From IMG/VR virus record IMGVR_UViG_3300028827_000100, positions 41,879 through 105,878 of that record: DNA of 64,000 nt. One strand, 5' to 3'. Made by a program: the position numbers and the translations under genes. The first letter of the stretch is position 1. Each line of letters opens with the position of its first letter. The notes below the pieces were generated by a model. The model did no database searches and was not told where the DNA came from. It was given only the letters and a program-made list of their open reading frames with translations. This DNA is from a virus. Positions 1 to 9,009 of this stretch are shown here, piece after piece.

Positions 1-318
1 TTCAATGTTGATGATGTGGCAAAACTTTCCAACGTAATGAAGTCGTATCTGGAATCAATACTGAAACTCCAGAAGGAAAGGGATATATATGTAGAGGTTG
101 CGAAGGTTGTGCTGTTTACAATGGCTAACAACCTCGTTGACAGGTTGTCATCACTTGTAATGGATTTGCCGCAGGAAAGAAGGGATGCGATAGGCAAGGC
201 AATTACGGAAGAGGTAAGGGCGGCGTTAGACCATGCAAAAAATCTTGGCAGGGAAAAAATAGAGAAGCTCATGGAGAAGGTGCAGGATGAATACAACAGG
301 CTTGTCAAAAAGACATGA
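1..318 (+). CDS. 3' part of a protein preceding the terminase (possible small terminase subunit)
   Basis: The reading frame is open from the first base, so the gene begins before the window; 105 codons and the stop are visible. A GTG at base 16 could serve as a start, but it has no ribosome binding site inside the window and the frame continues upstream, so a truncated gene is more likely. The visible part is mostly helical and charged and ends in a Lys/Glu-rich helix. Its stop overlaps the start of the large terminase by 32 bases, so the two are translationally coupled. The position just before terL is usual for a small terminase subunit, but no diagnostic motif is visible. Function is inferred from position only. 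Confidence 0.55.
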   Translation, partial: FNVDDVAKLSNVMKSYLESILKLQKERDIYVEVAKVVLFTMANNLVDRLSSLVMDLPQERRDAIGKAITEEVRAALDHAKNLGREKIEKLMEKVQDEYNRLVKKT

Positions 319-2209
319 TAATATCCTGAAGATGAAACCTGTTGGCATTGACAGTTTTTGCCGTTCCATTTCACACAACAGTAAAATTGTTATTGAACTT
401 CCGTCAGATACTCCGGTTGAAGCGGACGACGACCTGTTTCTGGAAGGGCTTGCTGTCAAGGTCGCCGGAGAAAAAGAAAAGAAAGTTGTAAGTGAAGAAT
501 ATGGGAATATTATAGATTATGCGGTTAGAGCACTTGGTTTGAGAACGATATACAAGTATAAGCGGCAATATCAGGTGTTGAGAGACTTTTTCATGTTGCG
601 ATGTCCCGTCTGCAACGGAAAAGAAATGGATGTATGGAATATGACTGAAGAAGAAATTGAGAGAGAAGTGCTCATGCGACTTGACATGAAGTCTGAAAAA
701 CTTGTCTGTGACGGGTGCGGGCACACCGTTGACAGGATGAAGTACAGAGACCTTGTTCTGTGTGTTGGCATGAGAAGCGGAAAAACTGTTACAGCGGCGA
801 TAATTGCCGCATATATATTTTATCTGATTTTTGTTGTACCAAAACTTGACAGAAGGTTTCAGCTCATACCAGACCAGAGCTTGAGGGTGTCCATGGTAAG
901 TACATCTTCGTCACAGACTGAAAAGACGGTTTGGTCTGCATTTACTTCATTGCTTGAGAACGCAATAGACGAAGATATAAAAAGAATTGTCAGGAACAAT
1001 TCCAACTATGTTGAGATAGATACGAATACAAAAGAGTGGAAAGTTGAAAACATAGAGTTTATGTCACTACACTCAAACTCCGGTTCACTTGCAGGTGGTA
1101 CTGGCATACTTGCCGTGCTTGAGGAGTTTTCGAGATTTAACCTTGGCACTTCAAAGAGGAGTGCGGATGAAGTGAGAAACGTTTTGGACAGATCGCTTGC
1201 AACAACGAGGTCGGTTGCCAAAACGTATCTCGAAGACCTCTTTACATTAATGGTAGTCATAAGTTCACCCTACTATGTTGTCGACGATCCTACAATGATG
1301 CTGTTTTATGATGTGGGCGAATCGGGCGTTATCAATGTGAAATATGGCAGGCATATCAAAGGTGAACTGCTTGCATACCATTATCCAACTTGGGAATTTA
1401 ATCCATTTATAGACAGAGGGGCATCTTTCATAGAGAGGGCGTATTCTCTGGATGCGGCGGCGGCAGAAAGGGACTATGGGGCCAATCCTGTATCGTCGGC
1501 TGGTGGATTGTTTGAAAATGTTGAAAGCATTTACGAGAAAATTTTTCTGGATACAGACGACGGAATTATTTTTAATGTATATCCAAAACGAGAAGGAGAC
1601 CTTGTAGCATTAACGGCTAAAGTTGAAAGCATAAAGAATTGTTTTGCCAAAGAGTATTATGTTCACATAGACCTTGGCTTGAATCACGACCTTCTGACTA
1701 TGGTGTTTGCGAGGCCTGAAGATGGGAATGTTTATGTTGACGGCATGCTTGTTATAAAGTCTGAACACAACATAGAGGCATACATTGATACACCGATTGA
1801 AATAATAGAAAGTATTAAAGACAGGGTGAAAATAAATTATGTATCTTACGACAGATGGCAATCTGTTCCCGGCATACAGCGTTTGAAAAGGATGATGATT
1901 CCGGCTGGACTTTTCAGTGTCCGTGATGATGCGATAGTCACCTTGAAGTTTATGATGATGGCCGGAAAGGTTTACATACTTGACAACGACAAAAATGCAA
2001 CGACAATTTTGAAACACGAAATGAGAAGCGTGAGAAGGGTTAATGGAAAGTTAACTCATACAGATTTGCTTGTGTCTGTTTCCGGTGCTGTGAAGAACGC
2101 ATTTACAGGTGTTACAAAGAAAATGTATACCAAGGGCAGGAATGTCGTTTCCCATGTTACAGATTACAAAAACTTCATGCCGAGAACTGCAAAAATAGGC
2201 AGGCTTTAG
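287..2209 (+). CDS. terL: Terminase large subunit (ATPase and nuclease of DNA packaging)
   Basis: This is the packaging motor that pumps DNA through the portal and cuts it. The P-loop GMRSGKT lies at residues 161-167 and the Walker B segment ILAVLEE at 274-280. The SSPYY motif (326-330) sits where the ATPase coupling motif is expected. The C-terminal RNase H-like nuclease has candidate acidic residues D462 (HIDLG), D522 (SYDRW) and D593 (HTDLL). Two CxxC pairs (C106/C109 and C141/C144) just before the P-loop suggest a zinc-ribbon insert, which is not usual in terminases. The ATG at 287 follows GGAGAAGG at 273-280. The length of 640 residues is normal to slightly long for the family. The portal gene follows after 9 bases. 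Confidence 0.95.
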   Translation: MNTTGLSKRHDNILKMKPVGIDSFCRSISHNSKIVIELPSDTPVEADDDLFLEGLAVKVAGEKEKKVVSEEYGNIIDYAVRALGLRTIYKYKRQYQVLRDFFMLRCPVCNGKEMDVWNMTEEEIEREVLMRLDMKSEKLVCDGCGHTVDRMKYRDLVLCVGMRSGKTVTAAIIAAYIFYLIFVVPKLDRRFQLIPDQSLRVSMVSTSSSQTEKTVWSAFTSLLENAIDEDIKRIVRNNSNYVEIDTNTKEWKVENIEFMSLHSNSGSLAGGTGILAVLEEFSRFNLGTSKRSADEVRNVLDRSLATTRSVAKTYLEDLFTLMVVISSPYYVVDDPTMMLFYDVGESGVINVKYGRHIKGELLAYHYPTWEFNPFIDRGASFIERAYSLDAAAAERDYGANPVSSAGGLFENVESIYEKIFLDTDDGIIFNVYPKREGDLVALTAKVESIKNCFAKEYYVHIDLGLNHDLLTMVFARPEDGNVYVDGMLVIKSEHNIEAYIDTPIEIIESIKDRVKINYVSYDRWQSVPGIQRLKRMMIPAGLFSVRDDAIVTLKFMMMAGKVYILDNDKNATTILKHEMRSVRRVNGKLTHTDLLVSVSGAVKNAFTGVTKKMYTKGRNVVSHVTDYKNFMPRTAKIGRL

Positions 2210-2218
2210 GGGGTGTAG

Positions 2219-4066
2219 ATGCCAACTAAAAAGACAACCGGAAAAACAAAAAAGAAGACAGCGTCGTATAACGATGTGATTCCAAGAATAATTGGTGGTG
2301 CTGGTAGTGATGGTGGAATGAAGAAGAAAGCCAATCCAACTGTTGGAGGGCCGGGAACGGTTGGTGGCATTTCCGGTGGAATAGAGTCCGGCATGTCTTT
2401 TACAAGACCTGTCAGGTATGAGCCGGAGTTTGCTTCACCTGAAAGATGGTCTTTTCCAAAAAACATCAAAAAGATAAATGACTACTTCAGAATATTTTAC
2501 AAGTTCGATCCGCTCGTTGGTGCTGTGATAGATATATACACAGAAATGCCATTGTCGGATTATGAGATAAGCGGCGACGGGGTTGACGGTGAAATCAAGG
2601 AAAGACTTGAAGAAATGTTTGAAGTGATTAATTTTCTGTCCTTGATGAAAAATATAGGGACAGAGTTTCTTGTTGTAGGTGAGGCGATACCACATCTCTT
2701 TTACAATAAAGACCTTGGATATTGGGATGGGTATAGTCTTCACAGGCAGGAAGATATTGAAGTGGTGGATACTCACTTAATGGGTATAGAGCCGGTTCTT
2801 ATTCTTCGACCGGACAAGGAAGAGGTTGCAAAGCTGAAAAAAATAAAAACGGCATATGAAAAATTCGGAATTGAGCAGGGTGAAACAAATCTTTACATGG
2901 AAGAGCTTTTGACAAAAAAGGAAGTTGCACTTGAAAACCTGAATGTGACGTTTATACCAAGAAGATTGCACGAGTATGAATTGCGTGGAACGAGTATATT
3001 GACGAGATTGTGGAGGGCGTTCATGTACGAAGACGCTCTTGCAAATGCGAGTATACAGACCGCATACAGGCACGCATCTCCTGTCAAGGTTGTTAAAATG
3101 GGAGACCTTGCGAGCGGATACATACCCACGGAAGAACAGATTAATGAATTGACAAGAGTTCTTGCGATGAGTGAGACAGACCCGCAGGCATGGGTTTTTG
3201 CTCCCCCCGGAACAACATTTGAAGCATGGGGTACAAATGACAGGATAACAGGGTTGAAATCTGATTATGAGATTATAGAAAATATGAAGTTGACAGCCCT
3301 TGGTGTAAGCAGAGATTTTATTACGGGGGCGGCGAATTATGCATCGGCACAGGCCGGATTGCAGGTTTTGCTTTCAAGATTGCTTGCATTTAGAACTTTG
3401 ATAGAACAGGCGTTTGTTTATCCAAAATTCATTTTTCCGATTGTTAAGGTGAACAAGTGGATTAGAAGGTCTGCCGCCGATTATGAACACAACGTGAGAA
3501 CTACAAAAAATACGAATTATGTTATGCCGAAAATAGTGTGGAGCAAGAAGTTGAAAGTTACAGTTGATGCTGAACTGCTTGAGGCGTATTCAAGTCTTGT
3601 AAGAGATTTTGACGTTAAGTTGAGTGAGAGAACTCTTACCGAAGTAGTTGGTATTAACTGGTCAGATGAACAGAGGCGAATTATGGAAGAGAAAATGATA
3701 AAGAGTATTATGGAAAAAGGAGAGATGGAAGAAGGCGAAACGCCTGTTGGCGGTCTACCGGGTGGAGGAGGCAGAGGATTTGGTGGCTTTACCGGAGAGC
3801 CGAAAGCCCTTGGTGAGGGCGGTGGCCCTGAAGGTGGTGTTGAAGAAATTGCGCCAGAACCGAATCTGGAAGAAAGTCCCGGCGAAGTCAGAATGCACGC
3901 TTCCGCAAAAAGACAGCTTGGAGATGTATTTCTTTCCGGTGTTTACAAACCTAACGGTAGAGCAATGCGTGTTCTTGAAGACATATCTGTTGACGAACTC
4001 AAGGACAAGATAGGAAAATTGTACAGGAACGGGAAGAAGGGTAAGGTAAAAAAAAATAAAAGGTAA
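2219..4066 (+). CDS. Portal protein
   Basis: This 615-residue protein would form the dodecameric portal at the capsid vertex that docks the terminase. The N-terminal 40 residues are Lys/Gly-rich and low complexity. The core from about residue 80 (FKFDPLVGAVIDIYTEMP) through about 460 has the look of phage portals: paired helices, an Arg-rich stem segment and a long C-terminal helix. Residues about 505-560 are Gly/Glu-rich and probably flexible. The start follows AGGGGGTG by 4 bases. Position directly after terL and before the protease supports the call. No catalytic motif is expected in this family. Confidence 0.9.
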   Translation: MPTKKTTGKTKKKTASYNDVIPRIIGGAGSDGGMKKKANPTVGGPGTVGGISGGIESGMSFTRPVRYEPEFASPERWSFPKNIKKINDYFRIFYKFDPLVGAVIDIYTEMPLSDYEISGDGVDGEIKERLEEMFEVINFLSLMKNIGTEFLVVGEAIPHLFYNKDLGYWDGYSLHRQEDIEVVDTHLMGIEPVLILRPDKEEVAKLKKIKTAYEKFGIEQGETNLYMEELLTKKEVALENLNVTFIPRRLHEYELRGTSILTRLWRAFMYEDALANASIQTAYRHASPVKVVKMGDLASGYIPTEEQINELTRVLAMSETDPQAWVFAPPGTTFEAWGTNDRITGLKSDYEIIENMKLTALGVSRDFITGAANYASAQAGLQVLLSRLLAFRTLIEQAFVYPKFIFPIVKVNKWIRRSAADYEHNVRTTKNTNYVMPKIVWSKKLKVTVDAELLEAYSSLVRDFDVKLSERTLTEVVGINWSDEQRRIMEEKMIKSIMEKGEMEEGETPVGGLPGGGGRGFGGFTGEPKALGEGGGPEGGVEEIAPEPNLEESPGEVRMHASAKRQLGDVFLSGVYKPNGRAMRVLEDISVDELKDKIGKLYRNGKKGKVKKNKR

Positions 4067-4078
4067 AGGAGGCAGGAA

Positions 4079-4444
4079 ATGGAAAAGGTGAATCCTTTTA
4101 AGGAGAGGCAGACGGTAGATGAATCAAGGGCGAATATTCTCTATGGCAAACTGTCAGTGGCCTTTATGAAAAAGCCCGGTGGTTTGTTGTTTAAACTGTT
4201 TGACCTTGGAACATTGTCTTTTCAGGAAGACAACAGGCTCAAGGTGTACAAGGACAGGGTCGGTGATTCTGTGAGAAAGTTTTTGGCAAATATAAAAATT
4301 GGCAATGACCCGGTAAAGTGTTATGAGGCATTGAGGTATGAATTGTTCAAGACGGCAAGGCTTGGTATAGGGGATGACAGCAAACACAATCTCTTTTGTG
4401 AGGCGGTTGACGAAATATTAATGTCGATAGAAGAAGAGTTTTAA
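4079..4444 (+). CDS. Hypothetical protein, head region
   Basis: I do not recognise this 121-residue, mainly helical protein. It starts at an ATG behind AAAGGAGGCAGG and lies 12 bases after the portal gene, in the same operon. It has no cysteine cluster, membrane segment or nucleotide-binding motif. A role in head assembly is suggested only by position. Confidence 0.75.
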   Translation: MEKVNPFKERQTVDESRANILYGKLSVAFMKKPGGLLFKLFDLGTLSFQEDNRLKVYKDRVGDSVRKFLANIKIGNDPVKCYEALRYELFKTARLGIGDDSKHNLFCEAVDEILMSIEEEF

Positions 4445-4453
4445 GGAGGCCGT

Positions 4454-4600
4454 ATGTTTAAAAAAAATCAGAAGGTTACAGATATAAAAAGGGTTGGGGA
4501 AGCTGAAGTTGATAAGAGAATATCAGAACTTGAAAAAAAGATAAGAAAGGTGATGAGAAACGGCAAAGCTCCACGAGACGTTAAAGTGGTGAAAAAATAA
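4454..4600 (+). CDS. Small basic hypothetical protein (48 aa)
   Basis: A short open frame of 48 codons begins at an ATG 4 bases after AAGGAGG and ends with TAA just before a possible terminator hairpin. The product is Lys/Glu-rich with a predicted charged helix in its middle (residues about 15-35) and a basic C-terminus. The tight spacing and good ribosome binding site favour a real gene. Function unknown. Confidence 0.65.
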   Translation: MFKKNQKVTDIKRVGEAEVDKRISELEKKIRKVMRNGKAPRDVKVVKK

Positions 4601-4605
4601 CTTGT

Positions 4606-4655
4606 GGCGTTTTTTCTTCTTTATTCTTTACGAGGGGGAAAGTGCGCCTTTTTTC
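4606..4655 (+). terminator. Possible rho-independent terminator with an imperfect stem
   Basis: GGCG (4606-4609) pairs with CGCC (4645-4648). The stem extends inward through T/A, C/G and several T-G pairs with one T-T mismatch, and six T follow at 4649-4654. The many wobble pairs make it a weak or partial terminator between the small basic gene and the protease gene. Confidence 0.4.
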
Positions 4656-4674
4656 ATTTTTATGGAGGAGTGTC

Positions 4675-5394
4675 ATGCTGATTAAAACTGCAAAAGTCAC
4701 AATAATTTCTGCAAGCAGGGATATGAGAAGCGGGGCGTTTTCATTCATGAAACGGATTGCAAACACGCCAGCCTCTTTTACAGAGGCAAAGTTTGCAGAA
4801 CTTCTCGATGTGGTACACAAGCCGTATAATATATCCAACAATCCAGACGACTATATGTTTCTTGTTGCGAGAGCTTTGACGGCAGATGTACCAAACGAGA
4901 ACAAAGACGCTTTCGGAGAGTATGAGTTGTTGTCTGTCAAGGAAGCTGGAGTGTTCACATACGAGACGTTCAGGATGACACCCCTTCTTGAAGAACATGA
5001 CGATTCGGACATACCCACAGTTGCAGGTGGTTTCAATATTGATGCTTATTATGACGATACTAACAGTGATGATAAATTTGTCGCTTTGCTTATAGCACTT
5101 GACACTTCAAAGAAACCTCATATAGCGTCCAAAATTCTCAATGGTGACAAAGTGGATTTTTCAATGGGTTGTATCTGCATGAGAACAAGGTGCTCAAAGT
5201 GTGGCAATATTGCATATGATGAGAAAGATTTTTGTAATCATGTAAAAAACAAGTTTGCCTTTGGAAAGGACGTTTTTGAGTGGTGCGAAGATGTAACATA
5301 CAGAGAACTTTCCCATGTTGCAGAGCCAGCCGATCCTAATGCAAGCAGTATACAGGCTTGTTATAACGATGGCGGCAAAATAATATGTAAATGA
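4675..5394 (+). CDS. Prohead maturation protease (S78/HK97 gp4-like) with a zinc-motif insert
   Basis: The protease cleaves scaffold and capsid N-termini during head maturation. Visible family features, in order, are: LLEEHDDS with candidate catalytic H108; VAGGF about ten residues later; the segment ILNGDKVDFSMGC with candidate catalytic S164; and the closing ELSHVAEPADPNAS (211-224), which matches the family pattern E-S-V-x-x-P-A-x-P-x-A. Between the serine and this tail lie C173, C176, C187 and H189, arranged like a small zinc site and absent from HK97-type enzymes. I chose the ATG at 4675 because GGAGGAG ends 4 bases before it; a GTG upstream at 4642 lies inside the preceding hairpin. The gene overlaps the next frame at ATGA, but that gene probably starts 18 bases later. 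The length of 239 residues fits the family. Confidence 0.75.
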   Translation: MLIKTAKVTIISASRDMRSGAFSFMKRIANTPASFTEAKFAELLDVVHKPYNISNNPDDYMFLVARALTADVPNENKDAFGEYELLSVKEAGVFTYETFRMTPLLEEHDDSDIPTVAGGFNIDAYYDDTNSDDKFVALLIALDTSKKPHIASKILNGDKVDFSMGCICMRTRCSKCGNIAYDEKDFCNHVKNKFAFGKDVFEWCEDVTYRELSHVAEPADPNASSIQACYNDGGKIICK

Positions 5395-5408
5395 CAAGGG
5401 GGATAAAA

Positions 5409-7007
5409 ATGGAAAAAGAGCTTCTGTGGAAGATAGCATCCGCAAACAACAGACTTGCAGTTTTGAAGTTTGCAAGGGCCATCGTGTATGCAGACAGGAA
5501 TGAAAAGGAAATAGACGAAACGCTCGTAAAGAAGATTGCAGATTCAGTTGACGCCGATGACATGGAAAAGTATGTGGATGAGTTTGTTTGCAAGGTTGCT
5601 GGAATCGGTGATGGCGATTGCAACATGGCATCGGTTGAAATTGCAGATGATATGATACGAGAGGCTGTTAAAGGTATAAAGGAAGTGGAATCATTTTATC
5701 TTGGTGAATGGAGAACTTATCCGGTATTTACAATTGAGAGCATGAGAAGGGCATACGTAAACAACAGAGTTGTTGTTGCCAGCAATGAAGAAGAAATGCT
5801 CGACAGGTCTTTCAGGATAATTTCAAACATACTTGATGACGAAGAGGAGGCTTACAATCTCGTTAAGGCTGGAATTGGAGAGTTTTTGGCTGGTAGCAAA
5901 AAGAAGAAGGCTTTGAATGTTTCAAAGGGTGATGTTGTATGTTTGAATGAAAATCCCGATGTGTGTGGAAAGGTTGTGGACGGCCCCCTCAAGTTCAGGG
6001 GGAATATGTATATAATCAGGGACAACTCCGGTAAAGAGTTGTCTCTTTATCCGAATGAATTTCATCTGAAGTCTATAGGTGTGGCCGCAAGTGTCAATCC
6101 ATATCTCAATCTCAAAAAGGTTGTTGCGGATGCTAAAACTATATACGTTTCAGACAACGAAATAGCAGAGGTTGATGAAGGTGGCAGTGTTGTTGTAAGG
6201 GACAAACAGTCGGGCGAACAGAAGAGAGAAGAAAAATATGAGTCTGCACAGGAAGCTGTTAATCAGGTTACACAGAGCGGGTTTAAGCCTGTTTCTTACT
6301 ACACCGGGAGTAAGCCTGATATAGAGGTGTCAATAATACGTGCAAATAAGGCAGTCATATACGATTTGCGAAACGGGGATAAAAAGAGAAAAATACCTGT
6401 TTTTGCAAACAACGAATTTGACCTCATACAGGCCATATATGACGAGACGGAAAAGTTGTGCAATTGTGGACTCAAGGCTTACAGGGTTATTGAAGCCGCT
6501 GTTAAAAAGTGGTCTGCTGAAAATGGAGAGTCGGATGGATATGATCCATTACAGGACACAATAGACCCGATAACCGCCAATCAGGACGTTGTTCTTGATA
6601 CCGCATGGATGATTTATGATGCCGGAAAGGAAGTGACGCCTAAAAACATTTTTGCTAAGGTTAAAGATTTTATAGGTATGAGTGACAGCGATTACAATTC
6701 TGAAATAGCAGAATCGATAAAAATAGTTCTTGCGGATAATGGCTGGCAATCCCTGAAGCAGAAAGAGAAACAGGAGCAGAATGTTGAAAAGGTTGCTGCC
6801 GGATGGGAAAAGTTGCCGAAGGGGTGGACGGAAGAGTCTCTTAAAAAATTCTGGAACTCGTTGACTGGAAACGTGAAACACAAAACGAAAAAGTGTATAA
6901 GGAAGTTTGAAGGTATAGTTGATGATCCCGGAGCTTTTTGTGCTTCCTTGAGAGATAGGGTAGAGGGGACTACAAAATGGAGGGGAAGTTCAACAGAAAA
7001 CTCATAG
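5409..7007 (+). CDS. Large head-region protein of unknown function
   Basis: The protein has 532 residues. I chose the ATG at 5409 because AAGGGGG lies 6 bases upstream; an earlier in-frame ATG at 5391 overlaps the protease stop and lacks a site. The N-terminal 160 residues are helical. Around residues 170-230 is a compact beta-rich stretch beginning KGDVVCLNENPDVCGKVVDG. The last 70 residues start with LPKGWTEESLKKFWNSLTG and include DDPGAFCASLRDRVEGT. I have a sense of meeting this tail in other phage head-region proteins but cannot name a family. Position between protease and scaffold suggests an internal or minor capsid role. Confidence 0.75.
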   Translation: MEKELLWKIASANNRLAVLKFARAIVYADRNEKEIDETLVKKIADSVDADDMEKYVDEFVCKVAGIGDGDCNMASVEIADDMIREAVKGIKEVESFYLGEWRTYPVFTIESMRRAYVNNRVVVASNEEEMLDRSFRIISNILDDEEEAYNLVKAGIGEFLAGSKKKKALNVSKGDVVCLNENPDVCGKVVDGPLKFRGNMYIIRDNSGKELSLYPNEFHLKSIGVAASVNPYLNLKKVVADAKTIYVSDNEIAEVDEGGSVVVRDKQSGEQKREEKYESAQEAVNQVTQSGFKPVSYYTGSKPDIEVSIIRANKAVIYDLRNGDKKRKIPVFANNEFDLIQAIYDETEKLCNCGLKAYRVIEAAVKKWSAENGESDGYDPLQDTIDPITANQDVVLDTAWMIYDAGKEVTPKNIFAKVKDFIGMSDSDYNSEIAESIKIVLADNGWQSLKQKEKQEQNVEKVAAGWEKLPKGWTEESLKKFWNSLTGNVKHKTKKCIRKFEGIVDDPGAFCASLRDRVEGTTKWRGSSTENS

Positions 7008-7018
7008 GAGGAGAAACT

Positions 7019-7225
7019 ATGCCTAACAATTCCAAAGAGGTGGCAGATTTTATAGCAAGACTTGGAATGATGATAGCGGCGGGTACTGATTTGTCAACTT
7101 TGCAGTACCATACGTTGCAGGCTGTTAATCAGATGAACATGACTGGTATAGAAAAAATGCTTTTTATAAGCATGGTAAACAAGACACTCAAAAGCATGGG
7201 TGTCAGCGGAGAAATAAAGGTATAG
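7019..7225 (+). CDS. Small hypothetical protein, head region (68 aa)
   Basis: The ATG at 7019 sits 5 bases after AGGAGGAG, and that site overlaps the stop of the gene before. The product is helical and rich in Met and Leu, with no cysteine motif or clear membrane helix. No family recognised; head-region position only. Confidence 0.7.
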   Translation: MPNNSKEVADFIARLGMMIAAGTDLSTLQYHTLQAVNQMNMTGIEKMLFISMVNKTLKSMGVSGEIKV

Positions 7226-7328
7226 CAGGTTGTAAAGGCTGTTTGGTGCAAGGTGTGGTGAGTGGTATTTGGAGTAAGGGAAGTGGCAAAAGGCGACGGG
7301 TAATATATCAAAATCAAGGAGGAGTTGC
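7226..7328. other. Short intergenic stretch with no gene
   Basis: These 103 bases carry G-rich sequence and, at the end, the AAGGAGGAG ribosome binding site of the scaffold candidate. I see no convincing promoter, hairpin or RNA gene here. Confidence 0.5.
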
Positions 7329-8297
7329 ATGGATAGGCGACAGAAGATTAAAAGACTTGCAAGAATGTTGAGAATGCGTGCCGAAGCCAAAAGGAAGGGT
7401 GTGGCAGCATCTCCTGCAAGAAGAAAGGCTGCTCTGAAAAATGCAATTGCGAGAAAGAGAAAGTCGGTTGCAGGAAAAGCTCCGGCCATTACCGGTAGCA
7501 AAAAACTTGCGGTTCTGAAGAAGATAAACGAGCTGAAGAAGGAACTCCGCAAACGCAAACTTGCAAGAGCTGGCTCCACTTCCGCATTGAGTAAACGCAG
7601 GTTGAGAAAGCCGTCAGCACGTTCTCGTATTCTTTCCACGAACTTGAGGTCGAGGCTTCGCAGGAGAAGGGCTATAGAGGAGTCCAACAGCATCCTTGAG
7701 AGGGCAGATGACAACATCAACGAGGACACGATGAATAAGAATTATGGTATGCCCGCTCCGAAGCCAACGTTTGTTACGGGGCCACAGTTGAAGAAGCTCA
7801 AGGATGAACAGCTGAAGGATGCGCCTCCCACCCTTTTGGCAGAAGATGTCAGAGAATCTTTTAAGAGGGCAATTAAGATTGCTTACAAGAAGTTTGCAAA
7901 AAATCTTGAAGCAATCGGTCATCCCCTCAAGGCATCTCTTTGGGAACACTTTGCCAACACTGGCAGGTTGAATCCCTCTGTCATAACGGCGGCTATTGAC
8001 TCGGCATTTGAGGAGGCTGGAGACGAGTTTCTCGAAATTCTCTTCAAGAGAGCGGAAGAAATTGCAGACTATTCACCCGAAACGATTGCTGAAATGGAAA
8101 GAGAGATTGAGTTGACGTGTCAGGTTACACCTACTGTTGAGCCGCCTGAAGAAGAGGAGGAGTTTGAAGAAGAAGAGAAAGAGGCTGAAGAAGTTGAGGA
8201 GAGACTCGTTGAAGGAAGTCTCAAAATACCAAGGAGTGCTACCAGCAAGAAAGCATCACTGCTTTCTATGGCAGTTCCATCTTACAACATCGAATAG
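7329..8297 (+). CDS. Scaffold / prohead core protein candidate
   Basis: This 322-residue protein has a strongly basic first third (Arg/Lys/Ala-rich, residues 1-140), a helical middle, and a very acidic stretch near residues 270-295 (runs of Glu). Split charge, low aromatic content and a place between the protease and the decoration/capsid genes are usual for scaffold proteins, which nucleate the shell and are then degraded. No sequence motif proves it. The basic N-terminus could also bind DNA, so an internal DNA-associated protein is an alternative. The start ATG lies 5 bases after AAGGAGGAG. C-ending codons are more frequent than in surrounding genes, as in the capsid gene. Confidence 0.55.
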   Translation: MDRRQKIKRLARMLRMRAEAKRKGVAASPARRKAALKNAIARKRKSVAGKAPAITGSKKLAVLKKINELKKELRKRKLARAGSTSALSKRRLRKPSARSRILSTNLRSRLRRRRAIEESNSILERADDNINEDTMNKNYGMPAPKPTFVTGPQLKKLKDEQLKDAPPTLLAEDVRESFKRAIKIAYKKFAKNLEAIGHPLKASLWEHFANTGRLNPSVITAAIDSAFEEAGDEFLEILFKRAEEIADYSPETIAEMEREIELTCQVTPTVEPPEEEEEFEEEEKEAEEVEERLVEGSLKIPRSATSKKASLLSMAVPSYNIE

Positions 8298-8309
8298 GAG
8301 GATGTCACG

Positions 8310-8996
8310 ATGATAGACCTTACAAGAAGCGTTTTTACTGTCAACCTTGGCATCCGTGACGTTGATCCGAACGCTCAAATTCTTCAGGGGCAGATAGTGG
8401 CCCTTGATACGGAAGGAAGGATTACGCTTGCGGATGGAGTTGATGCTTATGGAGTTGCGAAATGGAACAAGGCGGATACTTTCTATTCACCTGTTGTGGA
8501 TGAGTCCATACAGTTGAATGGAACGACCCCTTCCAACCTTGACCATGCAAATATCAAGTCTGGTTCTGTCCGTGTTACAAGCTCGGATGGCTCTACTGTC
8601 TATGCCGAAACTACGGACTACACGGTTAACTACACCAATGGTCAGATAACAAGGGTTGGTGCGGGAAATATCCCGGATGGAGCAACGGTTCTCGTCACTT
8701 ACTCGTATCAGATGACGGAGTACGAGTTGAAGGTTATTCGTGGTACGAATTACCAGAACGCAACGGACGACACACTCGGTAGTGGTAAGATGACTGTAGC
8801 ACAGGATTTCTTTGAAATCTACACCGACCAGTACGACACTTCGCAGGGTTATACACCGGGTGATGTTTTGTATGTGGGTTCAGGTGCTACTGCCGGGCTT
8901 TTTACCACCGACAATGCCAGTGGTAAGGCTTACGGCATAGTGGTAAAAGCTCCTTCGGCATCCGATCCGTTGCTTGGAGTGCAAGTAGGAAGGTAG
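8310..8996 (+). CDS. Capsid decoration / stabilising protein candidate
   Basis: The 228-residue product is almost all beta and Gly/Ser/Thr/Asp-rich. Residues about 78-130 include SGSVRVTSSDGSTVYAETTD followed by YTVNYTNGQITRV, an Ig-like segment that also occurs in phage tail proteins. The C-terminal part (GYTPGDVLYVGSGATAGLFT) has the look of small beta-barrel head decoration proteins. Position directly before the major capsid gene supports a structural role. The start follows TAGGAGGATGTCACG. The protease-scaffold-decoration-capsid order is common in tailed phages. Confidence 0.6.
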   Translation: MIDLTRSVFTVNLGIRDVDPNAQILQGQIVALDTEGRITLADGVDAYGVAKWNKADTFYSPVVDESIQLNGTTPSNLDHANIKSGSVRVTSSDGSTVYAETTDYTVNYTNGQITRVGAGNIPDGATVLVTYSYQMTEYELKVIRGTNYQNATDDTLGSGKMTVAQDFFEIYTDQYDTSQGYTPGDVLYVGSGATAGLFTTDNASGKAYGIVVKAPSASDPLLGVQVGR

Positions 8997-9009
8997 GAGG
9001 TAAGAGAAT

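Noticed and set aside
7226-7328. tRNA or small RNA gene
   Set aside because: No cloverleaf or stable hairpin could be drawn by eye; no CCA end or T-loop pattern is present.
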